DNA of 64,000 nucleotides from Citrobacter gillenii (GCF_013337685.1 NZ_SUQN01000001.1:124001-188000); one strand, 5' to 3'. Shown: positions 8,801-18,844, numbered from the stretch's first letter. Notes: generated by a model not told the origin, from the letters alone. Numbers and translations: made by a program.

Positions 8801-8898
8801 GATGCCGGATAGCGGCGTAAATGCCTTATCCGGCCTACGGACTTGCGCGGATGTAGGCCTGATAAGACGCGTAGCGTCGCCATCAGGCTTAATCCGGC
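8801..8898. repeat. BIME (two REP elements)
   Basis: Two REP-type palindromes lie back to back: ATGCCGGATAGCGGCGTAA..TTATCCGGC and GTAGGCCTGATAAG..CTTATCAGG-like arms. They fill the space between the convergent dipeptidase and bcp genes. Confidence 0.85.
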
Positions 8899-8907
8899 AA
8901 AAATAAA

Positions 8908-9378
8908 TCAGGCGTTTTCCTGCACCCATTTCAGCACGATGTCGTGGTGATTGCTGGTTTTGAAATCATCAAACACATGTTCAATCTTGCCGTCAGCATC
9001 CACCAGGAAGCTGATGCGATGAATGCCATCATAGGTTTTACCCATAAATGACTTTTCTCCCCAGACGCCAAACTGCTCGCAAACCTGGTGATCTTCATCG
9101 GACAGGAGCGTGAAGTTAAGCACTTCCTTCTCCACGAAGCGGGAAAGCTTCTCCGGTTTATCGGTGCTGATACCCAGCACTTCCACGCCGGCTTTTTTTA
9201 ACTGATCCATGTTATCGCGTAAGCCACAGGCCTGTACGGTACAGCCGGGCGTCATGGCTTTCGGGTAGAAATAAACCAGAACACGCTGTCCCTGGAAGTC
9301 GGTTAAATTTACTTGTTCTCCGTCTTGATCCGGCAAGCTAAATTTCGGTGCGATATCACCGGCTTTCAGTGGGTTCAT
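8908..9378 (-). CDS. bcp: thiol peroxidase Bcp (thioredoxin-dependent)
   Basis: A 156-residue peroxiredoxin of the PrxQ/BCP class that reduces hydrogen peroxide and organic peroxides in the cytosol using thioredoxin. The motif TPGCTVQAC places the peroxidatic cysteine at residue 46 and the resolving one at residue 51. The length equals that of E. coli Bcp. Its ATG overlaps the last base of the gcvR stop codon (TAATG on the minus strand), indicating translational coupling. Confidence 0.96.
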   Translation of the reverse strand: MNPLKAGDIAPKFSLPDQDGEQVNLTDFQGQRVLVYFYPKAMTPGCTVQACGLRDNMDQLKKAGVEVLGISTDKPEKLSRFVEKEVLNFTLLSDEDHQVCEQFGVWGEKSFMGKTYDGIHRISFLVDADGKIEHVFDDFKTSNHHDIVLKWVQENA

Positions 9379-9950
9379 TACTTAACTCCATCCTGTTCAT
9401 CATGCTGTGAGTAATTGACGACGTTAATACTGCCTTGCGCATTGAGTTCTGTACAGAGTGCTTTAAACGCATCCTCAATATTTGCCGAATCGTGTGACGC
9501 AGGGCTATGTGCGGTAATCTGAATAAACAACTGGGCAGCCTTTCCGTTCTCCGCCGGTTGGGTGCGAGAAACCAGTTCGGCAATATTCATTTGATGACTG
9601 TCGAAAAGGGCGGTAAAACGCTCAATCAAATGGGGAGAGTCAGGGACATCAACCTGAACCCATACCGTGGCGGGCATCGCCGGGCGGGGGCGTGCGGTTG
9701 TACGCTTCATCACAATCAATAAATCTAGCTCTGCGCCTTTCAACGGCAAGGTTGATTCAATCAGGGTGATGGCATTCCAGGTGCCAGACAACAGCATGAT
9801 AAATGTAAACTCGTCACCCAGCATGGCCAGTCGGCTGTCTTCAATATTACAGCCACAACTGCTGACATGACGAGTGATGGTGTTCACAATTCCTGGGCGG
9901 TCGGCACCCAGCGCAGTAATGACCAGATAGTGTTGCGATGACGATGTCAA
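9378..9950 (-). CDS. gcvR: glycine cleavage system transcriptional repressor GcvR
   Basis: A 190-residue protein with two ACT domains that binds glycine and antagonises GcvA, controlling the glycine cleavage operon. I placed the start at a TTG (9950), which gives exactly the E. coli length and is preceded by GGAAG. The longer reading from 10016 adds a hydrophobic, non-conserved stretch without support. The N-terminal ACT motif ITALGADRPGIV and the central basic linker ARPRP are clear. It is followed without a gap by bcp and is divergent from dapA. Confidence 0.93.
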   Translation of the reverse strand: MTSSSQHYLVITALGADRPGIVNTITRHVSSCGCNIEDSRLAMLGDEFTFIMLLSGTWNAITLIESTLPLKGAELDLLIVMKRTTARPRPAMPATVWVQVDVPDSPHLIERFTALFDSHQMNIAELVSRTQPAENGKAAQLFIQITAHSPASHDSANIEDAFKALCTELNAQGSINVVNYSQHDEQDGVK

Positions 9951-10095
9951 ACCTGTTCTTCCTTTGAGCGGTGAGGTAATTATAAGGAAAGCATAAAAAA
10001 AACATGCATACAACAATCAGAAAGGCTCTGGTCGCTTGCTTTTATTGTCGTACCAAACGTACCATTGAGACACTTGTTTGCACAGAGGATGGCCC

Positions 10096-10974
10096 ATGTT
10101 CACGGGAAGTATTGTCGCGCTTATTACGCCGATGGATGAGAAAGGTAAAGTCTGCCGGTCGAGCCTGAAAAAACTGATTGATTATCATGTCGCCAGCGGC
10201 ACCTCGGCGATCGTTTCGGTTGGCACTACCGGTGAGTCCGCCACGCTGAGTCATGATGAACATGGCGATGTGGTGATGATGACGCTGGAACTGGCCGACG
10301 GGCGTATTCCGGTGATTGCCGGAACCGGCGCCAATGCGACCGCAGAAGCCATTAGTCTGACGCAGCGTTTCAACGACAGCGGTATTGTCGGCTGCCTGAC
10401 GGTGACGCCTTACTACAACCGCCCGACGCAGGAAGGTTTGTTCCAGCATTTCAAAGCCATCGCTGAACATACTGACTTGCCACAAATTCTGTATAATGTG
10501 CCGTCCCGTACTGGCTGCGATATGCTGCCGGAGACCGTGGGTCGTCTGGCGAAAGTAAAAAATATTGTCGCTATCAAAGAGGCCACAGGGAACTTAAGTC
10601 GTGTTCACCAGATCAAAGAGCTGGTTTCAGACGATTTTATTCTGCTCAGCGGTGATGACGCGACCGGGCTGGACTTTATGCAGCTCGGTGGTCATGGCGT
10701 GATTTCCGTTACCACTAACGTAGCGGCACGTGAAATGGCTGAAATGTGCAAACTGGCGGCAGAAGGGCGTTTTGCCGAGGCGCGGGTGATTAACCAGCGT
10801 TTGATGCCGTTACACAACAAACTATTTGTCGAACCCAATCCTATCCCGGTGAAATGGGCATGTAAGGAATTGGGTCTTGTGGCAACCGATACGCTGCGTC
10901 TGCCGATGACGCCAATCACGGACAATGCTCGTGATATCGTCAAAGCGGCGCTTAAGCATGCCGGTTTGCTGTAA
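10096..10974 (+). CDS. dapA: 4-hydroxy-tetrahydrodipicolinate synthase
   Basis: A 292-residue TIM-barrel aldolase that condenses pyruvate with aspartate semialdehyde, the first committed step to lysine and diaminopimelate. The Schiff-base lysine is in the segment AIKEATGN (about residue 161), with the catalytic tyrosine in TPYYNRP and the substrate arginine in VPSRTG. The start at 10096 has an AGAGGA site. The reading from 10078 adds six non-conserved residues. bamC follows after 16 bp, as in E. coli, where both are co-transcribed. Confidence 0.97.
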   Translation: MFTGSIVALITPMDEKGKVCRSSLKKLIDYHVASGTSAIVSVGTTGESATLSHDEHGDVVMMTLELADGRIPVIAGTGANATAEAISLTQRFNDSGIVGCLTVTPYYNRPTQEGLFQHFKAIAEHTDLPQILYNVPSRTGCDMLPETVGRLAKVKNIVAIKEATGNLSRVHQIKELVSDDFILLSGDDATGLDFMQLGGHGVISVTTNVAAREMAEMCKLAAEGRFAEARVINQRLMPLHNKLFVEPNPIPVKWACKELGLVATDTLRLPMTPITDNARDIVKAALKHAGLL

Positions 10975-10990
10975 AGTTTAGGGAGATTTG

Positions 10991-12025
10991 ATGGCTTACT
11001 CAGTACAAAAGTCGCGCCTGGCCAAGGTTGCGGGTGTTTCGCTAGTTATGTTGCTCGCGGCCTGTAGTTCTGACTCGCGCTATAAGCGCCAGGTGAGCGG
11101 TGATGAATCCTATCTGGAGGCCGCACCGCTTGCTGAGCTTCATGCGCCAGCTGGGATGATTCTGCCGGTAACAACCGGTGATTATACCATCCCGGTAACC
11201 AACGGCAGCGGTGCTGTTGGTAAAGCGCTGGATATTCGCCCACCGGCTCAACCGCTGGCATTGGTTAGCGGTGCACGTACCCAGATCGCAGGTGATACGG
11301 CAACGTTGCTGGTAGAGAATGGTCGTAGTAACACGCTGTGGCCGCAGGTCGTTAGCGTGATTCAGGCGAAAAACTACACCATTACCAAACGTGATGATGC
11401 CAGTCAGACGCTGACGACCGATTGGGTTGACTGGAACCGTCTTGATGAAGACGAGCAGTATCGCGGACGTTATCAAATCTCGGTTAAACCGCAGGGCTAT
11501 CAGCAGGCGGTAACGGTGAAACTGGTTAACCTCGAGCAGGCCGGTAAGCCGGTGGCAGATGCTGCATCAATGCAGCGCTACAGCGCTGAGATGATGAACG
11601 TTATCTCTGCGGGTCTGGATAAGACCGCCACCGACGCCGCGAATGCCGCGCAGAGCCGCTCTGCCGCCACCATGGATGTTCAGAGCGCCGCCGATGACAC
11701 CGGCTTGCCGATGCTGGTGGTACGCGGACCGTTCAACGTGGTGTGGCAGCGTCTGCCAGCAGCACTTGAGAAAGTGGGCATGAAAGTGACCGACAGTACT
11801 CGTTCTCAGGGCAGCATCGCCGTAACCTACAAACCGCTGTCCGATAGCAACTGGCAGGAACTGGGCGCGAGCGATCCGGGTCTGGTATCCGGCGACTACA
11901 AACTGCAGGTCGGTGATTTAGACAACCGCAGCAGCTTGCAGTTTATCGATCCGAAGGGACATACCCTGACGCAAAGCCAGAACGACGCGCTGGTCGCCGT
12001 CTTCCAGGCCGCATTCAGTAAGTAA
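10991..12025 (+). CDS. bamC: outer-membrane assembly lipoprotein BamC
   Basis: A 344-residue lipoprotein of the BAM complex that inserts beta-barrel proteins into the outer membrane. The signal peptide ends in the lipobox LLAAC with the lipidated cysteine at residue 25. The unstructured N-terminal stretch that contacts BamD and the two helix-grip domains (about 100-210 and 220-344) are present. The ATG at 10991 fits the E. coli length; a TTG one codon upstream is not needed. It shares the dapA transcript and ends at a strong terminator. Confidence 0.96.
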   Translation: MAYSVQKSRLAKVAGVSLVMLLAACSSDSRYKRQVSGDESYLEAAPLAELHAPAGMILPVTTGDYTIPVTNGSGAVGKALDIRPPAQPLALVSGARTQIAGDTATLLVENGRSNTLWPQVVSVIQAKNYTITKRDDASQTLTTDWVDWNRLDEDEQYRGRYQISVKPQGYQQAVTVKLVNLEQAGKPVADAASMQRYSAEMMNVISAGLDKTATDAANAAQSRSAATMDVQSAADDTGLPMLVVRGPFNVVWQRLPAALEKVGMKVTDSTRSQGSIAVTYKPLSDSNWQELGASDPGLVSGDYKLQVGDLDNRSSLQFIDPKGHTLTQSQNDALVAVFQAAFSK

Positions 12026-12032
12026 AAATCAA

Positions 12033-12058
12033 GGGCTGGATAACTCCAGCCCTTTTTT
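12033..12058 (+). terminator. rho-independent terminator after bamC
   Basis: An 8-bp perfect stem (GGGCTGGA at 12033-12040, TCCAGCCC at 12045-12052) with a 4-nt loop is followed by six T residues. It closes the dapA-bamC transcript. Confidence 0.93.
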
Positions 12059-12062
12059 CTGG

Positions 12063-12084
12063 TATGATACGCAAACGTGTGCGT
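12063..12084 (+). promoter_or_regulatory. purC promoter -10 and PurR operator
   Basis: The 16-bp palindrome ACGCAAACGTGTGCGT at 12069-12084 matches the PUR box of E. coli purC. It directly follows a -10-like TATGAT (12063-12068). PurR with hypoxanthine or guanine would block initiation here. Confidence 0.9.
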
Positions 12085-12135
12085 CAGCAGAAAAACGCAA
12101 TATTTATCGTTATTTCACACCCAGGAGTAATAAAG

Positions 12136-12849
12136 ATGCAAAAGCAAGCTGAGCTGTATCGTGGTAAAGCGAAGACCGTATACAGCACGGAAAACCCGGA
12201 CCTGTTGGTGCTCGAATTCCGCAATGATACGTCAGCAGGGGATGGCGCGCGCATCGAACAGTTCGATCGTAAAGGCATGGTGAACAATAAGTTCAACCAT
12301 TTCATTATGACCAAGCTGCAAGAAGCGGGCATTCCGACCCAAATGGAGCGACTGCTATCCGATACCGAATGTCTGGTGAAAAAACTGGAGATGGTCCCGG
12401 TCGAGTGCGTGGTGCGTAACCGCGCGGCAGGTTCCCTGGTGAAGCGTTTAGGCGTTGAGGAAGGTATTGAACTGAATCCGCCGCTGTTTGATCTGTTCCT
12501 GAAAAACGATGCTATGCACGATCCAATGATTAACGAGTCCTATTGCGAAACGTTTGGTTGGGTGAGCAAAGAGAATCTGGCACGAATGAAAGAGCTGACC
12601 TACAAAGCTAACGACGTGCTGAAGAAAATGTTTGATGACGCGGGTCTGATCCTGGTCGACTTCAAACTTGAGTTTGGTTTGTATAAAGGTGAAGTGGTTC
12701 TGGGCGACGAATTCTCTCCGGACGGTAGCCGTCTGTGGGACAAAGAAACGCTGGATAAAATGGACAAAGACCGTTTCCGCCAGAGTCTGGGCGGCCTGAT
12801 CGAAGCCTATGAAGCTGTCGCACATCGCCTGGGTGTGAAGTTAGACTGA
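12136..12849 (+). CDS. purC: phosphoribosylaminoimidazole-succinocarboxamide synthase
   Basis: A 237-residue SAICAR synthetase that adds aspartate to CAIR with ATP, the seventh committed step of purine synthesis. The family signatures [13 protein letters not shown] and [10 protein letters not shown] are intact and the length equals that of the E. coli enzyme. The start at 12136 has a CAGGAG site 9 nt upstream; the longer frame from 12064 would begin inside the PurR operator. It is transcribed alone, under PurR control. Confidence 0.97.
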   Translation: MQKQAELYRGKAKTVYSTENPDLLVLEFRNDTSAGDGARIEQFDRKGMVNNKFNHFIMTKLQEAGIPTQMERLLSDTECLVKKLEMVPVECVVRNRAAGSLVKRLGVEEGIELNPPLFDLFLKNDAMHDPMINESYCETFGWVSKENLARMKELTYKANDVLKKMFDDAGLILVDFKLEFGLYKGEVVLGDEFSPDGSRLWDKETLDKMDKDRFRQSLGGLIEAYEAVAHRLGVKLD

Positions 12850-12857
12850 TCCCTTCC

Positions 12858-12883
12858 TGAGCCGGCGATCGCTCTCCGGCTCA
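12858..12883 (+). terminator. hairpin after purC
   Basis: An 8-bp perfect stem (TGAGCCGG at 12858-12865, CCGGCTCA at 12876-12883) lies eight bases after the purC stop codon. The following sequence is pyrimidine-rich but lacks a T run, so termination strength is uncertain. Confidence 0.55.
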
Positions 12884-12978
12884 TCAATTCCCCCCTGGTT
12901 TGATTACTCTTTCTTATGGTAATCCTGTTCCGAACCGCCTACGATCATCATCATAATGAATAAAAAGTTGAGGTGATT

Positions 12979-13845
12979 ATGCGCTGGCAAGGGCGTCGCG
13001 AAAGCGACAATGTAGAAGACAGACGTAACAGTTCGGGCGGCGGACCTTCTATGGGCGGGCCGGGCTTTCGTTTGCCACGTGGTAAAGGCGGCATCATCCT
13101 GCTGATTGTGGTCCTTGTGGCCGGCTATTATGGCGTCGATCTCACCGGGTTAATGACCGGCCAACCTGTTTCGCAGCAGCAATCCACGCGTTCCATCAGT
13201 CCGAATGATGATGAAGCGGCCAAATTTACCTCGGTGATCCTCGCCACGACCGAAGACACCTGGGGCCAGCAGTTTGAAAAAATGGGCCGTACTTATCAGC
13301 AGCCTAAGCTGGTGATGTACCGTGGCGCGACGCGAACCGGATGTGGAGCAGGCCAGTCAGTGATGGGGCCATTTTATTGCCCTGCGGACGGCACGGTCTA
13401 TATCGATCTCTCCTTCTATGACGACATGAAAAGTAAGCTCGGCGCTGACGGTGATTTTGCTCAGGGCTATGTCATTGCGCATGAGGTTGGCCACCACGTG
13501 CAGAAACTACTAGGCATAGAACCGAAAGTTCGCCAGATGCAGCAGAATGCCTCGCAGGCGGAAGTGAATCGTCTTTCCGTGCGTATGGAGCTGCAGGCTG
13601 ACTGCTTTGCTGGCGTCTGGGGCAACAGTATGCAGCAGCAGGGCGTGCTGGAAACGGGCGATCTGGAAGAAGCGCTGAACGCCGCCCAGGCAATTGGTGA
13701 CGATCGCCTGCAGCAGCAGGGGCAGGGACGCGTGGTACCGGACAGCTTTACGCATGGTACCTCTGAACAGCGCTATAGCTGGTTCAAACGCGGTTTTGAT
13801 AGCGGCGACCCGGCGCAATGCAATACTTTTGGCAAAGGCATTTAA
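12979..13845 (+). CDS. ypfJ: putative neutral zinc metallopeptidase YpfJ
   Basis: A 288-residue protein of the YpfJ/putative neutral zinc metallopeptidase family (PF04228). A single hydrophobic segment at about residues 37-55 suggests an inner-membrane anchor with a periplasmic catalytic domain. The zinc motif HEVGHH is at residues 168-173, and a downstream ELQADCFAG motif supplies the third ligand. Two conserved cysteine pairs may form disulfides. The physiological substrate is unknown. The ATG at 12979 is preceded by GAGGTGATT. tmcA follows after 15 bp. Confidence 0.9.
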   Translation: MRWQGRRESDNVEDRRNSSGGGPSMGGPGFRLPRGKGGIILLIVVLVAGYYGVDLTGLMTGQPVSQQQSTRSISPNDDEAAKFTSVILATTEDTWGQQFEKMGRTYQQPKLVMYRGATRTGCGAGQSVMGPFYCPADGTVYIDLSFYDDMKSKLGADGDFAQGYVIAHEVGHHVQKLLGIEPKVRQMQQNASQAEVNRLSVRMELQADCFAGVWGNSMQQQGVLETGDLEEALNAAQAIGDDRLQQQGQGRVVPDSFTHGTSEQRYSWFKRGFDSGDPAQCNTFGKGI

Positions 13846-13860
13846 GATCCTGAGGCAGGG

Positions 13861-15876
13861 ATGTCCGATAACACCGCATTGAATGCGTTAACTGAACACA
13901 TGGGCCGGGAAGGCATCCGTCGTCTGCTGATTATTAGCGGCGAGGGTCTGTGGCCTCAGGAGCGGGCGCTCGCGCTACGCAACACATTACCCGGCGACTG
14001 GCTTTGGGTGGGGGCAACGGCTCCCGCTGAACCGTACTGCACGCCGCAAGCGCTACAAACGTTACTGGGGCGTGAGTTTCGCCATGCGGTTTTTGATGCC
14101 CGTCAGGGATTTGACGCTGCGGCGTTTGCCGCCCTAAGCGGCACGCTGCGTGCCGGAAGCTGGCTGGTGCTGCTGACGCCCCCCTGGCTGACCTGGCAAA
14201 CGCATCCTGATGTGGATTCACTGCGCTGGAGCGATTGCGCCGAACCTATCCCTACGCCGCACTTTGTCGAACACTTTCAACGGGTGATGACCCGTGACGG
14301 ACAAACCCTGCACTGGCAACAGCATCAGCCGTTTGCGCCTGGACATTTTCCCGCGCGCGCTCGCTGGCAGCCAGCTAACGGCGAGCCTCAGCCAGAGCAG
14401 GCGGTCATTTTACAGCAGCTGCTGGATATGCCGCCCGGCGTGGCAGCGGTAACCGCCGCGCGAGGCCGGGGTAAATCCGCGCTGGCCGGGCAGTTGATAT
14501 CACGCATGAAGGCAAGCGCCATTGTTACCGCCCCGGCAAAAGCGGCGACGGATGTGCTGGCGCAGTTTGCCGGAGAACGTTATCGCTTTATGGCGCCTGA
14601 TGCGTTACTCACCGGCAGCGAAACCGCTGATTGGTTGATTGTGGATGAAGCGGCCGCTATTCCCGCTCCGTTGCTGCATCAGCTGGTTTCGCGTTTTCCA
14701 CGTGTACTGTTGACTACCACCGTTCAGGGCTACGAGGGAACCGGCAGAGGGTTCTTATTGAAGTTCTGCGCGCGTTTCCCCCATCTTCTGCGTTATGAAC
14801 TGCAGCAGCCCATCAGGTGGGCTCAAGGGTGTCCGCTGGAACAAACCGTCAGTGAGACGCTGGTGTTCGACGACGACACTTTTTTGCATCCCCCTCAAGG
14901 CGATATCCACTTCTCCACCTTTGAGTCGACGGTCTGGCATAGCAATCCGCATCTGCCGCTGGCGGTATACCGGCTGCTCTCCGGGGCGCATTACCGCACG
15001 TCTCCGCTGGATTTGCGCCGAATGATGGACGCGCCTGGCCAGCATTTTTTGCACGCATCGGCGGCTGACGCGGTGGCGGGGGCCGTCTGGTTGGTGGATG
15101 AAGGCGGCTTATCCGCTGAACTTAGCCAGGCCGTCTGGGCAGGTTATCGTCGTCCAAGAGGAAACCTGGTGGCGCAATCACTGGCCGCGCACGGCAGTGA
15201 CCCACAGGCGGCGACGCTCGTTGGACGGCGAGTAAGTCGTATTGCGGTTCATCCCGCCCGCCAGCGGGAAGGTATTGGGCAACGGCTAATCGAGCAGGCT
15301 CATTACTATTCCACGCAGTGTGACTATCTGTCGGTCAGTTTTGGTTATACGAGTGAGCTATGGCGTTTCTGGCAGCGCTGCGGCTTTGTGCTGGTGCGGA
15401 TGGGGAATCATCGGGAGGCCAGCAGCGGCTGCTACACCGCGATGGCGCTGCTGCCGATAAGCGAGGCGGGAAAACGCCTGGCCGCAACCGAACACCTGCG
15501 CCTGCGTCGGGATGCTGACGTTCTGGCACAGTGGAACGATGAGGCGATCCCGGTCGTGCCGCTGAAAGAGACTACGCTTAATGAAGATGACTGGCAGGCG
15601 TTGGCTGGATTTGCTTTTGCGCATCGGCCGCTGCTCACGTCGTTAGGCTGTCTGAGTCGCCTGCTCCAGGGCAGCGAGCTACCTCTTCCGGCATTGCGCG
15701 GACGTGTCGACGAGAGATGCGGCGACGCTGAACTGTGCCTACGACTGAAGGTGTCCGGGCGTAAAGCGCTTTTGTTGGTTCAGCGGGCTGAAGCGGCGCA
15801 GGCGTTGGCCCAGATCGATGCGGCCCGGACGCAACAGCTACAGAATCGCATTATGCAATGGCAATTTTTTCACTGA
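13861..15876 (+). CDS. tmcA: tRNA(Met) cytidine acetyltransferase TmcA
   Basis: A 671-residue enzyme that makes N4-acetylcytidine at the wobble position of elongator tRNA-Met using acetyl-CoA and ATP. Domains in order are an N-terminal DUF1726 region, an RNA-helicase-like module with Walker A RGRGKSAL (about residue 200) and a DEAAAIP box, a GNAT acetyltransferase region (about 380-520), and a C-terminal tRNA-binding domain. The length is identical to E. coli TmcA. It lies in a likely operon ypfJ-tmcA-ypfH. Confidence 0.96.
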   Translation: MSDNTALNALTEHMGREGIRRLLIISGEGLWPQERALALRNTLPGDWLWVGATAPAEPYCTPQALQTLLGREFRHAVFDARQGFDAAAFAALSGTLRAGSWLVLLTPPWLTWQTHPDVDSLRWSDCAEPIPTPHFVEHFQRVMTRDGQTLHWQQHQPFAPGHFPARARWQPANGEPQPEQAVILQQLLDMPPGVAAVTAARGRGKSALAGQLISRMKASAIVTAPAKAATDVLAQFAGERYRFMAPDALLTGSETADWLIVDEAAAIPAPLLHQLVSRFPRVLLTTTVQGYEGTGRGFLLKFCARFPHLLRYELQQPIRWAQGCPLEQTVSETLVFDDDTFLHPPQGDIHFSTFESTVWHSNPHLPLAVYRLLSGAHYRTSPLDLRRMMDAPGQHFLHASAADAVAGAVWLVDEGGLSAELSQAVWAGYRRPRGNLVAQSLAAHGSDPQAATLVGRRVSRIAVHPARQREGIGQRLIEQAHYYSTQCDYLSVSFGYTSELWRFWQRCGFVLVRMGNHREASSGCYTAMALLPISEAGKRLAATEHLRLRRDADVLAQWNDEAIPVVPLKETTLNEDDWQALAGFAFAHRPLLTSLGCLSRLLQGSELPLPALRGRVDERCGDAELCLRLKVSGRKALLLVQRAEAAQALAQIDAARTQQLQNRIMQWQFFH

Positions 15877-15949
15877 CTTCTTCAATTTCCTGGCATGGTC
15901 ATTGCGATTAAGCGGCGTAGAATTACTCTTATCAGTTAAGGAGATCGCC

Positions 15950-16648
15950 ATGAAACATGACCATTTTGTTGTTCAAAGTCCCGATAAACCTGCGCAACAG
16001 CTGTTGCTGCTGTTTCATGGTGTCGGCGATAACCCGGTTGCCATGGGCGAAATTGGTTCCTGGTTTGCACCGCTGTTCCCCGATGCGCTGATTGTCAGTA
16101 TCGGTGGGGCACAGCCTTACGGTTCCACCGGCGGCCGGCAGTGGTTTTCAGTGCAGGGCGTGACGGAACAGAACCGTCAGGAGCGGGTTGATGCCATCAT
16201 GCCGGTGTTTATCGACATCGTACGCTACTGGCAGCAACAGAGCGGCGTTTCCCCTCAGGCAACCGCGCTGATTGGTTTTTCGCAGGGGGCGATTATGTCG
16301 CTTGAGAGTATCAAGGCCGAACCGGGGCTGGCATCGCGGGTGATTGCCTTCAATGGCCGCTACGCCAGCGTGCCGGAGGTGGCGACGACCGCCACAACGG
16401 TGCATTTGATTCACGGCGGGGAAGACCGGGTGATCGAACTGTCTCACGCCGTTGCCGCGCAGGAAGCATTAATTCGTGCCGGAGGGGATGTGACGCTGGA
16501 TATCGTCGAAGATCTCGGCCATGCCATTGACGATCGCAGCATGCAATATGCACTCGATCATTTGCGTTTTACCGTACCGAAGCACTATTTCGATGAAGCA
16601 CTGAGTGGCGGTAAGCCCCACGATGATGATGTGATTGAGATGATCTAG
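15950..16648 (+). CDS. ypfH: esterase YpfH
   Basis: A 232-residue alpha/beta hydrolase of the carboxylesterase/phospholipase family. The nucleophile elbow GFSQG, an oxyanion-region HGVGDN, and acid/base candidates in HGGEDRV and DLGHAID are visible. E. coli YpfH shows general esterase activity on short acyl esters; the natural substrate is unknown. The ATG at 15950 follows AAGGAG, while the frame opens earlier inside tmcA without a site. The gene is followed by REP elements. Confidence 0.92.
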   Translation: MKHDHFVVQSPDKPAQQLLLLFHGVGDNPVAMGEIGSWFAPLFPDALIVSIGGAQPYGSTGGRQWFSVQGVTEQNRQERVDAIMPVFIDIVRYWQQQSGVSPQATALIGFSQGAIMSLESIKAEPGLASRVIAFNGRYASVPEVATTATTVHLIHGGEDRVIELSHAVAAQEALIRAGGDVTLDIVEDLGHAIDDRSMQYALDHLRFTVPKHYFDEALSGGKPHDDDVIEMI

Positions 16649-16649
16649 C

Positions 16650-16724
16650 CCGTAGGCCGGATAAGGCGAGGTCGCCATCCGGCACTTAATGCCCGGTAGC
16701 GCTAACGCTTACCGGGCCTACGGG
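16650..16724. repeat. BIME (two REP elements)
   Basis: Two REP palindromes (GTAGGCCGGATAAGGCG..GCCATCCGGC and GCCCGGTAGCGCT..ACCGGGCC) lie between the convergent ypfH and ypfN genes. Confidence 0.85.
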
Positions 16725-16731
16725 ACTGTGT

Positions 16732-16932
16732 TTATTTCTTCGGCTGATCTTTGTTCGGCCAGTCATCGTCATCATCCCATTTATCGTTAAAGTCACGATG
16801 CGGGGGAAGCTCCGGTTTATTGGCGAGAAATTTTTTATGGTCAACGCGCTTGAGATCTTTGATTACGTTCAGCAGTACGCCTACCAGAAAAACCAGTACT
16901 AAAATCCACCAATACTTTGCCAGCAAGTCCAT
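16732..16932 (-). CDS. ypfN: small membrane protein YpfN
   Basis: A 66-residue protein with one N-terminal transmembrane helix (about residues 6-24) and a highly charged tail rich in D, W and K, matching E. coli YpfN (UPF0370). The function is unknown. Two ATGs lie close together; the inner one (16932) has GAGGAA at proper spacing and gives the E. coli length, whereas the outer (16938) would abut the site. It lies downstream of dapE on the same strand. Confidence 0.88.
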   Translation of the reverse strand: MDLLAKYWWILVLVFLVGVLLNVIKDLKRVDHKKFLANKPELPPHRDFNDKWDDDDDWPNKDQPKK

Positions 16933-16959
16933 GCTCATTTCCTCTTGCAGGAACGCTCA

Positions 16960-18087
16960 TCAGGCGACGAGCTGCTCCATGATACGTTGATACATACGGG
17001 CAAGCAGCTGCAGGTCGGCGGCATTAACACATTCATTAATTTTATGAATGGTGGCATTGACCGGCCCAAGTTCTACTACCTGCGCCCCCATGCGGGCAAT
17101 AAAGCGCCCGTCGGATGTCCCGCCTGTAGTCAGTAACTGCGGTTTAATTTCATTATAGTGCTCAATGGCGTTGACCACTGCATCCACCAGTTTACCGCGA
17201 TCCGTCAGGAACGGCTGACCGGAAAGCCACCAGTCGACGGTATAACGCAGCTGATGCTTATCCAGCAGCGCCAGCACCCGCGATTTGATCATCTCATCGT
17301 TGAGTTCGGTGCTGAACCGGAAGTTGAACTGAACAAAAAGCTCGCCGGGGATGACGTTATTGCTGCCGGTACCTGCCTGAATATTGGCAATCTGCATGCT
17401 GGTCGCGGGGAAAAATTCATTGCCCTGATCCCATTCAATGCCTACCAGTTCATTCAGCATTGGCGCAGCGCGGTGCACAGGGTTATCGGCCAGATGCGGA
17501 TAGGCCACGTGTCCCTGAACCCCGTGAATTGTCAGGTTGCAGGTCAGTGAACCCCGACGCCCGTTCTTGACCACATCACCGACGATTTCGGTACTGGATG
17601 GCTCGCCGACCAGGCAATAGTCCAGTCGTTCGTTGCGGGCCATCAGCGCTTCAACCACCTTCACGGTGCCATTTTTCGCGCTGGCTTCTTCGTCAGAGGT
17701 GATTAAAAATGCCAGACGGCCTTTATGGTTAGGGTGCTGAGCGACGAAACGCTCTGCCGCGACAACCATTGCCGCCAGCGATCCTTTCATATCCGCAGCG
17801 CCGCGTCCGAACAGCAGGCCGTCGCGGATTGTTGGCTCAAATGGCGGATTGATCCAACGATCAACATCGCCGGCAGGCACGACGTCGGTGTGACCGGCAA
17901 ACGCCAGCGTCTCACCGTGTCCGCGCCATGCCCAAAAATTCTGTGTGTCACCAAAATCCATTCGCTCAACGGTAAAACCTACCGCGCGCAGGCGCTCAAT
18001 CATTAACGCCTGGCACCCGGCATCATCCGGGCTTAGGGAAGGACGGCGAATAAGCTGCTGTGTCAGCTCAATAACCGGGCACGACAT
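16960..18087 (-). CDS. dapE: succinyl-diaminopimelate desuccinylase
   Basis: A 375-residue M20 zinc metallohydrolase that removes succinate from N-succinyl-LL-diaminopimelate in lysine and cell-wall synthesis. Metal ligands are visible as H66 in GHTDVVP and D99 in RGAADMKG, with the catalytic glutamate pair in SDEEASA. The length matches E. coli DapE. The gene begins three bases after yffB ends, so the two are co-transcribed. The DapA enzyme of the same pathway is encoded in this window but in a separate operon. Confidence 0.97.
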   Translation of the reverse strand: MSCPVIELTQQLIRRPSLSPDDAGCQALMIERLRAVGFTVERMDFGDTQNFWAWRGHGETLAFAGHTDVVPAGDVDRWINPPFEPTIRDGLLFGRGAADMKGSLAAMVVAAERFVAQHPNHKGRLAFLITSDEEASAKNGTVKVVEALMARNERLDYCLVGEPSSTEIVGDVVKNGRRGSLTCNLTIHGVQGHVAYPHLADNPVHRAAPMLNELVGIEWDQGNEFFPATSMQIANIQAGTGSNNVIPGELFVQFNFRFSTELNDEMIKSRVLALLDKHQLRYTVDWWLSGQPFLTDRGKLVDAVVNAIEHYNEIKPQLLTTGGTSDGRFIARMGAQVVELGPVNATIHKINECVNAADLQLLARMYQRIMEQLVA

Positions 18088-18090
18088 AGA

Positions 18091-18456
18091 CTACACCTCA
18101 TTACAATCATTAAAAAACTGCATATAACTGGATTCACTAAAACCCAGCAGCATAGGCTTACCCGGTGCGCAGAGCAATGGGCGTTTGATCATTGCAGGCA
18201 TTTCAATCATCAACGCGGCGGCGGCGTCCGCAGTGGTGATGTGGCTCCGCGTGGTTTCATCCAGTTTGCGCCAGGTGGTTCCGCGCGTATTGAGCAGCGC
18301 CTCCCAACCTAACTCGTTGATAAAAGACTGCATGAGTGCGTGGTCCAGACCGTCAACGCGATAATCATGGAAGCGGTACTCAATACCGCGTTCCTCCAGC
18401 CAGCGTCGGGCTTTTTTAATCGTATCGCAGTTTTTAATGCCGTAAAGGGTGACCAT
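18091..18456 (-). CDS. yffB: ArsC-family protein YffB (Spx/MgsR-like)
   Basis: A 121-residue thioredoxin-fold protein, three residues longer than E. coli YffB. It has the ArsC/Spx-like start [13 protein letters not shown] with the conserved cysteine at residue 10, and the RGTTWRKLD and IKRPLL motifs. Glutathione-dependent reductase roles have been proposed for the family; the substrate is unknown. It leads the yffB-dapE-(ypfN) minus-strand operon. Confidence 0.92.
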   Translation of the reverse strand: MVTLYGIKNCDTIKKARRWLEERGIEYRFHDYRVDGLDHALMQSFINELGWEALLNTRGTTWRKLDETTRSHITTADAAAALMIEMPAMIKRPLLCAPGKPMLLGFSESSYMQFFNDCNEV

Positions 18457-18844
18457 TTGAATCCTTATTGACGTAATTTGAATATTTATTCTTAATCTGT
18501 GTTATTGCAGATAATACATAGTGTCACTCAATCGTTATAGAAAAATATAACATTGTTGAACAACAGTGAATAATGATTCCTGAAAGTTCCAGAATCAGGG
18601 ATGGCGTAAAATTCAGAATTTACTGCTTTGCATCTGACTGTTTTTCCATCAGAATTATCAAAGTCGTAGATTATGTATGAATATTTCAAAATATTGCCGT
18701 AAGTCACATAAAATTTATGGGTATAGCGCATAGTGATGACATACACCCCACACACGGGAGGATGCAATCACAACCATTGGTTAAATTGTCTTCTTTTAAT
18801 GATGATGATTTCGTAGAATGCCCATAATAATAAGAGAGGTTGTT
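18457..18844. other. AT-rich gap between yffB and ypfM
   Basis: This is the only stretch over 300 bp without a confident gene. It is clearly richer in A and T than its neighbours. It must hold the divergent promoters of yffB and ypfM, and it contains a protein-like minus-strand reading frame described separately. No repeat, tRNA or transposase trace was recognised. Confidence 0.6.
18528..18731 (-). other. possible small orphan gene or gene remnant
   Basis: A 67-codon frame opens at the ATG at 18731 and could extend to a TTG at 18767. The translation looks protein-like: aromatic- and beta-rich with segments such as YSYIIYDFDNSDGKTV and FYAIPDSG. I do not recognise the family. No ribosome binding site precedes either start, and the base composition differs from the flanks. 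It may be the tail of a gene brought in by transfer and then decayed, or chance coding in AT-rich DNA. Confidence 0.25.

Noticed and set aside
8801-8898. Closely spaced palindromic repeats as a possible CRISPR array
   Set aside because: The units are REP palindromes in alternating orientation without regular spacers, and no cas genes are present.
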